This document shows, in pieces, positions 1 through 10,892 of a stretch of 64,000 bases of DNA. Origin of the DNA: Zarea fungicola. Taxonomy: Eukaryota > Ascomycota > Sordariomycetes > Hypocreales > Cordycipitaceae. The DNA lies in NCBI GenBank assembly GCA_900169235.1, contig FWCC01000190.1, positions 62,001 to 126,000 on the forward strand, in the 5' to 3' direction. Position 1 is the first letter of the stretch. Every line of letters starts with the position of its first letter. The translations under genes were made by a program, and so were the position numbers. A model generated the notes under the pieces. The model was not told the DNA's origin. It was given only the letters and a program-made list of their open reading frames with translations, and did no database searches.

Positions 1-375
1 CTTTACAGCTTACTTGTCAGCTCCTGCCTACAAGGGCCGCTGCTGACGAATACAGCAAGCGATGAAAACAAAAATACAGTCAGTAAAGGTGATATAACAC
101 CAAGCTGGATCGGCCGTTATTCCCATGGTACTACCTTTTATGCCCTTGGTGGAGCCGATGGAAGCGATTTGGTCAGAACGTTTCGACTGCCTAGTCCGAT
201 GAAGCTCGCTGATAAGCTCAAAAAGAAGATACTGGGCGAAACACCAGCACCAGACTGGGAAATCCTAGAGGACGATGCTTGGAAAGTCGACGATGAACCA
301 GAGACCAGGAATGGGAAAGAGGTGGAGCGGCCAAAGGCAGAGTCTAAAGGTTGGATGAAGGTCAAGAGCAGATAG
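1..375 (+). CDS. 3' end of an unrecognised gene (partial)
   Basis: One reading frame is open from base 1 to the TAG at 373-375 (124 codons before the stop), so this is the C-terminal part of a gene that begins left of the window. The bases CTTTACAG at 1-8 look like an intron acceptor, so the exon may start at base 9. The C-terminal 60 residues are rich in Lys, Glu and Asp and contain PAPDWEILEDDAW. No domain or signal is recognisable and I do not know the family. An internal short ORF would be a fragment of the same frame. Confidence is moderate that it codes and low on function. Confidence 0.55.
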   Translation, partial: LYSLLVSSCLQGPLLTNTASDENKNTVSKGDITPSWIGRYSHGTTFYALGGADGSDLVRTFRLPSPMKLADKLKKKILGETPAPDWEILEDDAWKVDDEPETRNGKEVERPKAESKGWMKVKSR

Positions 376-508
376 GCACGTCTCATAAATATAATAATAA
401 TACACCAATATTAAAAGGATAATTTCATTCGATCCACAACTCCCGGGGTATCTTCTATTTACTTTGCAGACACATATACTCAAACCTCTGCTATCTATCG
501 GCTTGGGT

Positions 509-3500
509 TTAGTTCTCTTTATTCTTCAGGTCAGAGCTACTACCTGGAGACCTACCGTCAACATTTCCTGCATTATCGTTTGCCTCTGATGGGCTCTCTA
601 CCGCACTCTCTGTAGCAGCACGCTCAGCCTCGCGCCGCTTCTGCTGCATAGAGGGCTTACGCTCCTTCACGGCGTCCTTGAGTTTCCCCCAGATACCAGG
701 TTTCCGGACCCTTGATGAGGAGGATGCTTTGCTCCCTGATGATGTCTGTCTTGTTGACAGCAAGCGTTCCATTGGCTCCGGTGCTGCCACAGCGGTGCTG
801 TTGCTTAACGTTGCTGCCGCTGCTGTTGAACTCGGTGCCGCTGGTGGACCTTGAGTAAACATCGACGACAGCGTATCGATTGGTCGTGGTGACGCGCGAA
901 CCGGCTTCATTGCTCCCATCCTCCTCGCTGGTGAAGCTCTGGGAATCCCTCCCTTTGTGAGCCTCCTCCATTCTTTCGGGTCTGTCTGCCGGGCTAACTC
1001 TCCCAAATCCACCTCGGCCGCTACATCGCTGTCCGGCTCCGCCTCGAGACTTATTACCGCCTTGCCCTTGCCCTTGTCCAATGCAGCAGTACCCTGTGCG
1101 GTGTTAGTGTTGTCAACTTCCCAGTTGGCCATGCCCCGATCGACTACCAACTCTTCCTGTATGAACTTATTAGTTTCCATTTGCGTGTCGGGAAGAGAGA
1201 TAGTTCCTATCTCAGCCAAAGCTGGCCGCAGGGAACCTTGTAGATCATATAAGGGGTCGCTCATTGCCCCTTCATCTTCCCGTATTTCATACCCAGTATC
1301 TTCTGGCATGTTGAGAACATAATCGCTGTCAATCTCGGCTAGAAGACGGACGACGTCGCTTTGTATGTCGCGTATGGGTTCCCTCTGGGTGTCTGCGTCT
1401 TCTTGCATATTAACCTCGACTGCCACTTCTGCTTCGGTGAAATCAGTTTGGACAGCTGCCAAAACTGGGCTTGTATAGCTCTCTAAATCACTCAGGGGGG
1501 ATCCTTGGACTCCAATATCTTCCTGCAGAGTAGCTCCGGTATCCGCTCGCATGTTAAGAACAGAGCCACTGTCAGTCTCAGCCAGAACACGAGTGACGTC
1601 GCTTTGTATGTTATCTCCCGGCCTTCCGTCGACCTCTGATTCCTGCTGTACACTAACCTGCATTTCTGCGCCGGGAAGTGGGTTGGTTTCTGCTGCCGCC
1701 AAAACTGGGCTTGTGTACCTTTCTAGGTCACTTAGTGGGGAATCAGGGACTCCAATATCTTCCTGCATGTTATCAGCCTGCATGACAATATCATTCTCTT
1801 CTTGTATGTTGGAACTACTGCCAGGTCCAACTCCAGCTGTGGTAGGATCTCTGCGACTCTGTAAGTCCCGTAGCAAGTGCCGCCGGCGAGTCAGGCTTCT
1901 AGCAGCTGAGAGTAGTCTCCCCTGCCCTCCCTGTCGGCTATTAACTGTTGCACTGTTTCGCTCTGGCGACTGCCGACGGCACCTCTTTCCTCCCAAGGGC
2001 GACTCCGCTTCACGCATAAAGTGGTCATCCTCGGAACGACTTCGCTTCAGCGAGGGTAATGTGGCCCCTGCTAATAGCGTCACTTCTCGAGGCACACTCC
2101 TCAAGGTAATTGCGCCCCGGGAGGGCGTGGCCTCGGCGGGGGACGTCATCGAGACATCCGATGGCAGAGCCTCAGCCGCGCCTTCAGAGTAGGCCAGCCC
2201 AACTTGCGCTGAAGGAGTGCCTGGGAAGGCCGATGAGTGAGGTCCGATATTTGCACTTGTGTCTACTCTGAGGGTACTCGGTGTGGGAGAAAAGTGGTTA
2301 GATCCAGCTGACAGGTTGAAGGATGCGGGCAATCCATCGGTGACCAGACGGCCTGGTGTCCCCCAACTGTAAAGTGACGGCTGAGGCTCCAGTGGCCTGT
2401 CTTGCATCGTTTCTGGTGGGTTTTCGACACCGCCCATCTCAATATCGCTTGTAGAGCTAGCCGAGGAGCCCATGCCGTCTCTTGAGAGGGCGCTCCCTGA
2501 CAGCCCTGGTCCAGCCACGCCAGAAATCTGCTCTATCCAGCCATTAACGGAGGCGACGAGACTGTTGTCCATAATTTCGTCACCGGCATAGCTGAGGTCA
2601 ATGTACCCCCTCAACGCTTCTGGTAGCCCGAACACATCATCGGCACGCATTGACGTATCATCCGTGGTTAGATGCGACATGTTGTTTTCTTGGGCGTTGT
2701 TATCACTACCCAGACGTCCTAGGCTAATATTCTCGAGTACGAAGTGGCAATGAGGGCAGGTTATTTTGACACTGGAAAGGTTTGTGTCAGCGGAAACTAC
2801 TTGACCCTGGCGATTGAATCCGGCATCGGATGCAGTGGCTTCTTGGTTAGTGAGGCATCGCGTACTAGTCGGCTCATGGTCGCAAAGTATGGGAGATGTC
2901 GGGCGTGCCTGGACTTCCCCTTCGGCGTTGGCTTGTTCCTGCATCTGCGCAGTCTCCTCATTTTGGAATCGCGGAACTATCTCGCCTGTGTCTTCGTCTA
3001 GAGCCCATTCTACGTTTGGTGGAAGTTCATCGCTTAACTCATCCTCACTGTCCGCGCGCTGCGCGGGTTGTGTCCGCATGTCTGCCCCTTGTTGGATAGC
3101 AGCTGTGGGTAGTTCTGATTCTTCAGTATCCGAGCCAGTCGGATAGGCCCCGACTGCCAACAGTCTAGTTGATGGTCTGGGTCGGACTTCGTTTAGGTGG
3201 CGAGCGAATTGAACAGTTTGATGTGCCAAGGTCGGATAGCGCGGGTCACTGCTGGCTCCAGTCGTGGGGGATGGAGGTCTCGTTTCTGGCAGCTTTTGAT
3301 TTCTTGGTTGATGTGAAGTATAACTAACCCAGGCGGAAAACAGACTGAAGACTCTGTCTCTCTCTTCCTTTGATACGACACGCAATACGATTGTATCTAG
3401 GCATGGAAGTAGAGATTGCATATGGAGTGGCGAACTCAGAAGGAATAAAGCAGCAGATATATCGGCTTGTTCAATAAATCTGCCAAAGCCAAGTGATATT

Positions 3501-3721
3501 GTAGATGTAACTCTGAAATACCTGATAAGCTGGTCAATGAGGAGGCTCAGCCAGAAGGCAATACACACGAGGGAGCGTTTTGGCTCATCCAAACGGATGG
3601 AGACTGCACAGTACTCGACATAAAAAAGTATCCATAGAATAGTAGGGGCATGATAGAAGAAACAGCAAGTATGGTGGAAAGCACGGAAAAAGAAAAGCGG
3701 AAATGTATCGTCGGTGTACAT
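509..3721 (-). CDS. Large low-complexity protein with 80-residue repeats and hydrophobic N-terminus
   Basis: Single open frame of 1070 codons from an ATG at 3719-3721. Residues 1-110 are hydrophobic (for example TILWILFYVEYCAV and LVCIAFWLSLLIDQL) and could form two or more membrane segments. The rest is acidic, Ser/Pro-rich and probably disordered. A CPHCHF motif (a lone CxxC) lies near residue 320. Between about residues 645 and 835 an 80-residue unit is repeated, with the core EDIGVxxSPLSDLExYTSPVLA. The C-terminus is basic (GIWGKLKDAVKERKPSMQQKRR). I do not recognise the family. The first 100 residues could also contain an unrecognised intron. Coding potential is supported by frame length and by protein-level conservation among the repeats. 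Confidence 0.7.
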   Translation of the reverse strand: MYTDDTFPLFFFRAFHHTCCFFYHAPTILWILFYVEYCAVSIRLDEPKRSLVCIAFWLSLLIDQLIRYFRVTSTISLGFGRFIEQADISAALFLLSSPLHMQSLLPCLDTIVLRVVSKEERDRVFSLFSAWVSYTSHQPRNQKLPETRPPSPTTGASSDPRYPTLAHQTVQFARHLNEVRPRPSTRLLAVGAYPTGSDTEESELPTAAIQQGADMRTQPAQRADSEDELSDELPPNVEWALDEDTGEIVPRFQNEETAQMQEQANAEGEVQARPTSPILCDHEPTSTRCLTNQEATASDAGFNRQGQVVSADTNLSSVKITCPHCHFVLENISLGRLGSDNNAQENNMSHLTTDDTSMRADDVFGLPEALRGYIDLSYAGDEIMDNSLVASVNGWIEQISGVAGPGLSGSALSRDGMGSSASSTSDIEMGGVENPPETMQDRPLEPQPSLYSWGTPGRLVTDGLPASFNLSAGSNHFSPTPSTLRVDTSANIGPHSSAFPGTPSAQVGLAYSEGAAEALPSDVSMTSPAEATPSRGAITLRSVPREVTLLAGATLPSLKRSRSEDDHFMREAESPLGGKRCRRQSPERNSATVNSRQGGQGRLLSAARSLTRRRHLLRDLQSRRDPTTAGVGPGSSSNIQEENDIVMQADNMQEDIGVPDSPLSDLERYTSPVLAAAETNPLPGAEMQVSVQQESEVDGRPGDNIQSDVTRVLAETDSGSVLNMRADTGATLQEDIGVQGSPLSDLESYTSPVLAAVQTDFTEAEVAVEVNMQEDADTQREPIRDIQSDVVRLLAEIDSDYVLNMPEDTGYEIREDEGAMSDPLYDLQGSLRPALAEIGTISLPDTQMETNKFIQEELVVDRGMANWEVDNTNTAQGTAALDKGKGKAVISLEAEPDSDVAAEVDLGELARQTDPKEWRRLTKGGIPRASPARRMGAMKPVRASPRPIDTLSSMFTQGPPAAPSSTAAAATLSNSTAVAAPEPMERLLSTRQTSSGSKASSSSRVRKPGIWGKLKDAVKERKPSMQQKRREAERAATESAVESPSEANDNAGNVDGRSPGSSSDLKNKEN
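1215..1766 (-). repeat. Three 240-bp-period imperfect tandem repeats inside the 509-3721 gene
   Basis: Three copies of a segment start near 1215, 1455 and 1695, exactly 240 bp (80 codons) apart. The copies at 1455-1526 and 1695-1766 are nearly identical over about 70 bases (shared AAAACTGGGCTTGT and CTCCAATATCTTCCTGCA). The copy at 1215 is much more diverged. The period keeps frame, so it encodes the protein repeat with motifs SPLSDLExYTSPVLA and IQSDVxRxLAExDS. Confidence 0.85.
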
Positions 3722-4732
3722 GGTTACTGACGGGTAAGTGTTGATGAATATGTGTACATATATTTATAGATTGACTGAAATGGAAAAAAAGACTCTCAGA
3801 TCGGGTGATAAAATGATATATATACTACAACCTATGACTTAAATACGAGTGTCTTGAGAAAACCAGTCAAAGGTGGTTGAGCACGGCAGTTACTGCTTTG
3901 TGTTGAGGATCGAGGCAGAAGACAGAAAGGAGTCAAAGGGGCTCAGGCGGAAAGATGCTGCTTTGTGCAGAGAAAAGATCTATGAAAAGAACGGGAACTA
4001 AAGAATCGGGTACCCGTACTATATATTATTTGGTCCATAAATCGACAACGTGCCACCGTACTGTGCTCGGCTGTTACACTGACGAGAAAATCATAAAATG
4101 CCAGTCGTACAAACGTACGCCAGTTGCCGCAGACGTCAACAGTAGCTTGCAGTTGAAATACATCATAATAATAGGACAGCATAAATAAAATGTGAGTAGA
4201 AAATGCATTTGAAACTGTCACGGTGTGGCGGAAGGCCTCCTTGTAAAACAAAGACATCTGTGGCCACCTTGAAGAATCTCGGAGCTTTGTTTGTGTAGTT
4301 CATTGTCGACCTCCATTTCACTTCCTCGAATAAAACTTTGAAAAACCGCCGGTATACAAAATTGTCTTCAACTGTAAATACCCATTTAACCTGTAAGTGA
4401 ATCGATTGCAGCGGCAAGTCGCATCACGCCGTGTTGTGCCATGGCTCTATGATTGTTCTCCTTGTATTAAGTGCATAGAAAACTTAGCGGTACAATCAGA
4501 AACTATATTTATGTGCAAGAGAAACACCGCTAGGCTGTAAGAAGAAGAAAAGCACAGTGTCGAGATACAGCTACCCCATTCTCTTTGTGCCAAATGCAAC
4601 GCAATCCAAAAGAAGCCACTCCATGCTCTAGTCTCATTCAATCCGATAGCATCCTTAGACCAAGAAGCCGCCCAAAAAAGTTCCTTTTCGCAACTCTATG
4701 GCAATCGCTCTTGCTCATGATGAAGAGGCTTA
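3722..4732. other. Intergenic, no gene seen
   Basis: Holds the presumed promoter of the 509-3721 gene (start at 3721, minus strand) and the 3' flank of SPC7 (stop at 4733). It is AT-rich, with only short overlapping ORFs on both strands and no family-like sequence. No tRNA-like fold was noticed. Confidence 0.5.
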
Positions 4733-7700
4733 CTATTTTCTTCCACGGGCGATTAACCGCCGGTGTAACTCCACAAAGATACCGCTCCAATTTTCTTCGA
4801 TCGCACCCATTTGTTTTCCAATTCTTGATGTCAAGAACTCTCCGATTTTATTCACATTGAAATGCTCTCCATATACCACTGCCACAGAGGAGGCTATATT
4901 CATATCCAATCCCTTTTTAATACTCTGATTCTGAAACTTCAGCGTCACTTGCACTCTGGTATGCAATGGCACCACGAGAAGCGATGTCACCATCTCGATG
5001 CTTGAGTCGGATGTTTTCCGGACTTTTGTGGGGAACGTAGAGTTGACATGCCTCAGCTGAGACGAGACATTTGTCGCCCTGTCCCACGCCTGCTGTACAA
5101 TGCTCAGAAGCTCTGGAATTCTGGTGCTACTCTGATGCAGAGCACGTACGTAGTCCCGAATGCATTGCAGGAAAAAATCTTTCTCAACTGTTCGCGGTAG
5201 CGGATCCTTCTCGCGGCAGTCGGCTATGTACCACAAATCAATTTGTGAGTTCGCGCTGCCTTTTTGAAATGATGTCACATCCAAAACAATCTCAATCTCA
5301 CGCCTGTAGGCCATGGACAGCGTAGTTCCACTGACTCCAGTCACTGCCCATCCAAGCTTCTTTTCGAGTGCCTTCACTCGCCCTGTCAGCTGGTCAGCAA
5401 TCAAATAGACGGCAATGGTAGAGTACTTCTCACGTTTTAGGCTAGTGACTTCCGAGCTACTCCAGCCACGGCAGCTTTCCCTAATTTTCTCGGATTGCGC
5501 CATGTCAGCTAGGCAGATGTCCTTCTTGGTCGATAATGCGATCGTGCTCGCTTCTGTGGCTTGATACTGTTGTCGTAATGTCGCAACAAGCTCCTTCTTT
5601 GTTGCGATATCGGCATCCAGGGAGGCAAGTGTTTGGCGAGCTAACTCGAGCTCTCTGGGGTCACATTTCGCAATCTCTTGTGCTGCTTCTTTCAGGATCT
5701 CGCATTCCTCTTCTAGTCCTGCGTAGCTCTCTGTAAGTTCGGGCAGGACTGATACAAGCATATCCATCTGTTCTTGTAAGGTCTTATAGTCATCATCCAT
5801 GTCACTAGATATTTTGACAAGGCCTTCCCTGAGCCCTTCCTGCAACTTCGTTCTCCATTCATACCACATCGCTTTACTCAATAGTCGGGCGTGCGTCTTA
5901 GCGTTTTTAAACTCATTATCCATCGACGCTTTAACATCCGGTGTTGCGCTAATGTATTCTTGGAAGAGAGGCGGATTGTCCTCAAAAGTGTCCACCTCAA
6001 TCTCTTTGACCATTCGTCGTCCCTCCGCGATATACTTCTTCAGCTCGCGACAAGAATGCTGATAGAGCTCAAGCATCGGCACTGTGCAGGCGCTCGCTAC
6101 TACGCAACGTTCCAGAGACATTTCGTCATCGTCATCAGCAGTTCTGCCATCCCGGACTGTTCCTGGAGCAGTTGTATGGCGTCTCTTTGTAGTTTGTAGC
6201 TCCATGAAGCGAATAGAGATCATATTCAAGAATTCCTGTAAATGAATTCCATCGCCTTGATCTTCAGCCGAGCGAATCTGTGCAGGAGACTCCAAATTGG
6301 TTCCATGTACTGTATGGTTTGCATTCATATCAAACAGTGCCTGTTTGTGGGGCGTGTTGGCTTGAGCCGATTTCAACGGTGATGAAAAGCTGTGCTGCAG
6401 ACTGGGTGCTGCAATTCTGCCACGGAATCCAGCGACATCCCCAGATATGATGTCAGTTTTCGTTGGCTGTCGCATTTTAACGTTCTTGACGGGACTATCT
6501 TGGTGACCACGGAGGCGTTTAACACCGTCATTCACCTCAGCATCTTCGTCGTCAAGTTCAGCCGGTCGTTTGCCGAGGATACCTCGGGCGCTGCCAACGT
6601 GTAGGCTCTTGCGTCCATTGAGCGGCTTACGAAAAGGACTCAACCTATCAATCATTTCCCGTAAATTAAGAGTTGCGTCTTTATCTTCTGGAGGGAAGCC
6701 AAGTTGTGGGATGGTACGCTCTTTCTCCTCCTCGAGAATTCGTTCATCATCAATTTCCTTAGACATAACCCGTGGGTCACCAAACGAGACTAGGCGGTTG
6801 CCAGGCACAAACTTGCTCGCGGATTCACCGATGGAGCTTCGGCGGTCGAAAACCTCTGCGATTCGTGGTGACCCTAACCCATTGCGATCTGCCACAACCC
6901 CTGATACAGGGCGGCCTTGTGGCGTGACATGATTCGAAGACCGTTGCGTTGTTGGCTCGGGTCTATTATAGGGTACTGGAGTGGCATTTGTGGAAGGCTT
7001 AGTGGGAGAGTTGGCCGGTGACTCGGTTGAGGCTCTAGCTGAATGTCTCCGTGTAGATGTTACTCTCTGCGGGCTTTGCCTTCGTGAGACATGTGTCTGC
7101 CGCTTTGTTGGCTCAGTACTTTGCGGTGTCCGTTGCTTTCTCGGAGATGTGGACTTCCTCGCAGGTCGTGGCGTAATCTGGTCTTCAGGATTTGGTGGTT
7201 TCCTGCGAAGAGGCAAAAGTCCAGAGTCTCGGTTAGGGCTCTCCGAGGCGGCATTCCGAGAGGATCGCCGTCTCTGCGGCTGCTTGGAAATACATTTGGA
7301 TATTGCAGTCTCTGGCCTGTTTGGCTCGTTTCCTTCTTCCACCATAACATCCCTTGCCAAGATCCGCTGCGCTTGGCTGTTCAGAATACCGCCGATGGCT
7401 TGAGTCATTTCCATGTCTGTCGTAATGTCCATACCAGCAGTTACCTCGTCCTCATCCTCCTCAGCGCTGTCTTCACCACCAGGGTGAATCTTCTGAGATA
7501 AAATGCGCCCAACGTTGCTTGTCATATCCATAGTTGCATCTGCCTCGTCGAGCCTGTTGAGCGTCCGTCGCCAGGCAGCACCATTACTTTTACGTTTCTC
7601 ATTTCCAAGAACGCCACCCATGGCCATAGTAAATTCCATGGACATATCTTCATCGGCTGCAAAGTCTTCCGCCGTGTCGTTGTGGCTAGTAGACCGGATA

Positions 7701-9034
7701 TCGCCGATAGTCGTCGTGAATTGCATGGTCGCTTCATCACGAGTATAGTCGGGAACTTCTCGGAGAGGACTGCTTTCCGGTGACTGCGCTGCTAGAATGC
7801 CCCCAAGCACCTTCGTAACGTCCATTGACATTTCTACTTCGCCATCCGATTCAGCCATTTTGTTGGGTTTGATGATTCGGCCCATGTTGTGAGTCATGTC
7901 CATTTCCATCCCCGATGTGGTAATGTTATCAGTTGGGTAGCTTGGCCTAGAAGCAGAGACCGACAAGGCGCTGGTGCCGGTATTCTGCTTTTGCGTGTCT
8001 TTCTTTATCCATCCGAATGAGGGGATTATCTCCTCTGCCTCCTCTTGGTCCTCCTCGGCTGCCTCATCATAGTAGTCCTCGTCCAGGCGTTGTGTGCCAG
8101 CGTGTTCGGCTGCAAGTCTAAGAGCCTCTTCAAGAGTCGAAGACTCATCCCCGGACCCAGTAGAGCGGTCGGACGCAATGGTAGTTCCAGTAACATCTTC
8201 AATATCGACCGTCATCATGGTCCCGTCATCGGAGTCGCAGTTTGACAAGTCTTCTTCCTCCTCAGCGTCCTCTACCTCCTCTATACCGTCTGCTGGGTCA
8301 GACTCATCACTGAATAGGATGGAAGTGACACTCTCTTCATCATCCTCTTGGTATCCTGTTGAACTGAACACGGTATTTCGAGGTTGCTGTGGTGTCGGTA
8401 GGTATTGGGAACCTGCCACATTTGAAGACCTCCGGGACGAATGAGTGGTTGACATGGTTGAGTCTAGCATATCAATTTCGTGAAACGTATGTAGCGTGGC
8501 CTCGGCTGCGAAGGATACTCTTCGATTTGCAAGGGATTTGCGCCGAGCATCTCGACGATCTTGCTCCTCGCGCTCTCTCGCAGCTGCCTGCTGCTCCTCT
8601 TCAGTGCGAAGTGTAATTTTAGATGCAGTAAAGTCGCTGCGAGGAGACCTGCGAGGAGACCTGCGACGTATAGTATCGTCGCTGCCTGTTGATGTTCGAT
8701 TTGCTGGCGTAAGTGACGGTATCTCAGGAAGGACAGACATGCGCGGCTTCAAGATCGATCGCGGCGCGGCAATAGACTAGAAATTGTCAGTACATACAAG
8801 AACTAACAAGGATTCCGTTCATACTGCTCTTCTGTTCCCCGTTCCTGGTCTGAGGCTATCTAATCCCCCCGGCCCGATGCTTTTGCTTCTCGCTTTGCGA
8901 CTTGCAGCCAGTTCACTGGCGATATCCACGGTCGCATTTTCTTTGTCCATAGCTGTTCGAACATTGGGATGCGCACCAATAGATTTTCTCACGCGTCTCA
9001 TGGCAGGCGCTGTGACCTCTCCTGGAGAAGACAT
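4733..9034 (-). CDS. SPC7: Kinetochore scaffold Spc7/Spc105 (KNL1)
   Basis: Outer-kinetochore scaffold that recruits PP1 and the spindle checkpoint proteins Bub1/Bub3. Model: complement(join(4733..8776, 8825..9034)), 1417 aa, in the usual range for fungal Spc7. The 48-bp intron (GTATGA..CTGAC..CTAG) joins exon 1, which contains MDKENATVDIASELAASRKA, to the frame that continues SIAAPRSILKP. Both PP1-docking motifs are present: SILK at about residues 77-80, just after the splice, and RVSF at about 156-159. MELT-type repeats follow (MDMT, MDVT, MEFT, MDMT, MEMT, each followed by a Gly-rich IL or GRI tail). The C-terminal half is coiled-coil and ends in the Spc7/RWD region. The start is the ATG at 9032-9034. 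A stand-alone ORF call from 8752 or 8740 would miss the first exon. Confidence 0.95.
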
Positions 9035-9473
9035 GCTGGAAATGGTTTCGCAAAATGTCAAGTCGCAGACGCGCTGAACGATAAATGTAAACGGCCAGCC
9101 TACAATAATCGTCTCAGTGACATTTCGCGCCAACCCGCGTTTGTTTACTTTCGGCCCGCCTTGGGAGAGGTACGTACCGATTCGAGGTGGGGCTGCTGGC
9201 TGGCTGCGGTCGCAATAATCGGATTGCGATATCTGAGTCACGTGAGATATATTGTCCTTCGCTTGGTCACGTGCTACCATACCGTAGCCAATCACACAGC
9301 TCGTCTACCCAGCCAATCCAAATTTTGCAAGCCCTAAGGTGGGAAGAAAGTTGCAAAAATTAGTGCGCGATTGCCCTACACTCTCCATTCAGCGCAAATC
9401 TACTGACGTTGTTCTCACCCATCCCAAACGACACCCTCTTGTAACGACAATCCCCCGAGCAGGATCATTCAAG
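9035..9473. promoter_or_regulatory. Divergent promoter of SPC7 and RPS11 with two CACGTG and two CCAAT boxes
   Basis: The 439 bp between the SPC7 start (minus) and the RPS11 start (plus) contain TCACGTGA at 9238-9245, TCACGTG at 9267-9273, and CCAAT at 9288-9292 and 9313-9317. CACGTG is the bHLH (Cbf1-type) site and CCAAT the HAP-complex site. They sit about 155-235 bp upstream of the RPS11 start. That they drive the ribosomal protein gene is inference. Confidence 0.6.
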
Positions 9474-10271
9474 ATGTGAGACTTACCGAACGAGCGCACG
9501 ACGATTATACTCGCAATAATGTTTTACTGACTTGCTTTCGCACCACCAGGGCGACCGAATTGACCGTCCAGTCGGAGCGTGCTTTCCAGAAGCAGCCTCA
9601 CATCTTCCAGAACTCCAAGACCAAGGCTAAGACCGCCAGACCTGGCAAGAACGGCCGCCGATGGTACAAGGATGTCGGTCTGGGTTTCCGTACCCCCAAG
9701 ACCGCCATTGAGGGCAGCTACATCGGTACGTAGGACGAATGGCGAAAGTGCCGGCTTCAAGTTTTCCACGACAAGCGCGGTCAAAGAATAGTAAAACTGA
9801 GGGACGAAACAACACACGACAATGGAAATTGAACCGAGGCGGACGCGAGTTGGGGTTTTTTATTTTTCTGCAGTAGTGCTAACTCCCGCAATAGACAAGA
9901 AGTGCCCTTTCACTGGCCTCGTCTCCATCCGTGGCCGTATCCTCACCGGCACCGTCGTCTCCACCAAGATGCACCGTACTCTCATTATCCGCCGCGAGTA
10001 CCTTCACTTCATCCCCAAGTACTCCCGTTACGAGAAGCGCCACAAGAACCTCGCCGCCCATGTTTCCCCCGCTTTCCGTGTTGAGGAGGGTGACCAGGTT
10101 ACCGTTGGCCAGTGCCGTCCCCTGAGCAAGACTGTACGTGCCAGCACGAATTCCGCGACGAGTTACCCATCGAGAAAAGCCGAATGCTAATACATACTCT
10201 AGGTCCGTTTCAACGTTCTGCGTGTGTTGCCCCGCAACAACAAGTCCGTCAAGAAGTTCTCCAAGTTCTAA
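9474..10271 (+). CDS. RPS11: 40S ribosomal protein S11 (uS17)
   Basis: Small-subunit ribosomal protein. Model: join(9474..9475, 9550..9725, 9895..10133, 10203..10271), 161 aa, the normal length. Exon 1 holds only the A and T of the start codon. The intron at 9476-9549 (GTGAGA, branch TACTGAC, acceptor CCAG) supplies the G from exon 2, giving [20 protein letters not shown], as in other fungal S11. The next introns split Asp (G|AC) and fall after LSKT. The conserved blocks [28 protein letters not shown] and [14 protein letters not shown] are intact, and the end is [10 protein letters not shown]. Translation from any simple ORF gives only fragments. Confidence 0.97.
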
Positions 10272-10892
10272 AAAAAATTCTGGCTTATATTGTGGCATTT
10301 TTTTGGCGTGATAAACAACAGGGGGATGGGAAATTCCCACTGTAGGGTTGGGCACCGGAAGCTGCTTTACATCGGTTGTTCGGTAAATACAATCAAAAAT
10401 TAAAAGATTAACGAATGGAATTGGATCATTTTCTGTGACGATCGACATCAATGCGACGCGAATCGAAGACGGGAGCTGGAATGGGGTAACAGGATACTAA
10501 ATATCCTATGGTCTTTCGTGATGACTATAAGTCAACTTTACTCTTCTTCAAGCGTTGAACTGCTGCAACAGAAGCTGTGAAGCAAGCAATTGGTGTGCCC
10601 TTACAAGGACTTTGCTAGAATGTAGATTATGATTATGCGCATCAAAACTTGGGGAAAAAATTTGTCAAGTAGAAAAGAATTCAGGATGCCTAAATGAAGA
10701 TTTGATTTCATTCAAGCATTGGTTGCTTTTTTGCGTCTTTGTCACACTCTTTCCATATGGTTGTATTAGTACGGTGTGGAACACAGTGCGAATATAACCG
10801 GCGCTGCACCTATCCCAAGCTTGTATATTTGCGAGATACTGCATTCTCCCAACTTCTCTGTACTCCAGTAATACAGCACCACGACAGTCGCG
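10272..10892. other. Intergenic, no gene seen
   Basis: RPS11 3' flank and promoter of the 10893 gene. No ORF or RNA gene is supported. A small ORF at 9879-10451 on the minus strand is antisense to RPS11. Confidence 0.5.

Noticed and set aside
8819..9295. 158-codon minus-strand ORF as a separate gene
   Set aside because: Its C-terminal part is the first exon of SPC7, and the part before 9034 is probably promoter.
9879..10451. 190-codon minus-strand ORF over RPS11 exons 3 and 4
   Set aside because: Antisense to a certain ribosomal protein gene; no homology seen.
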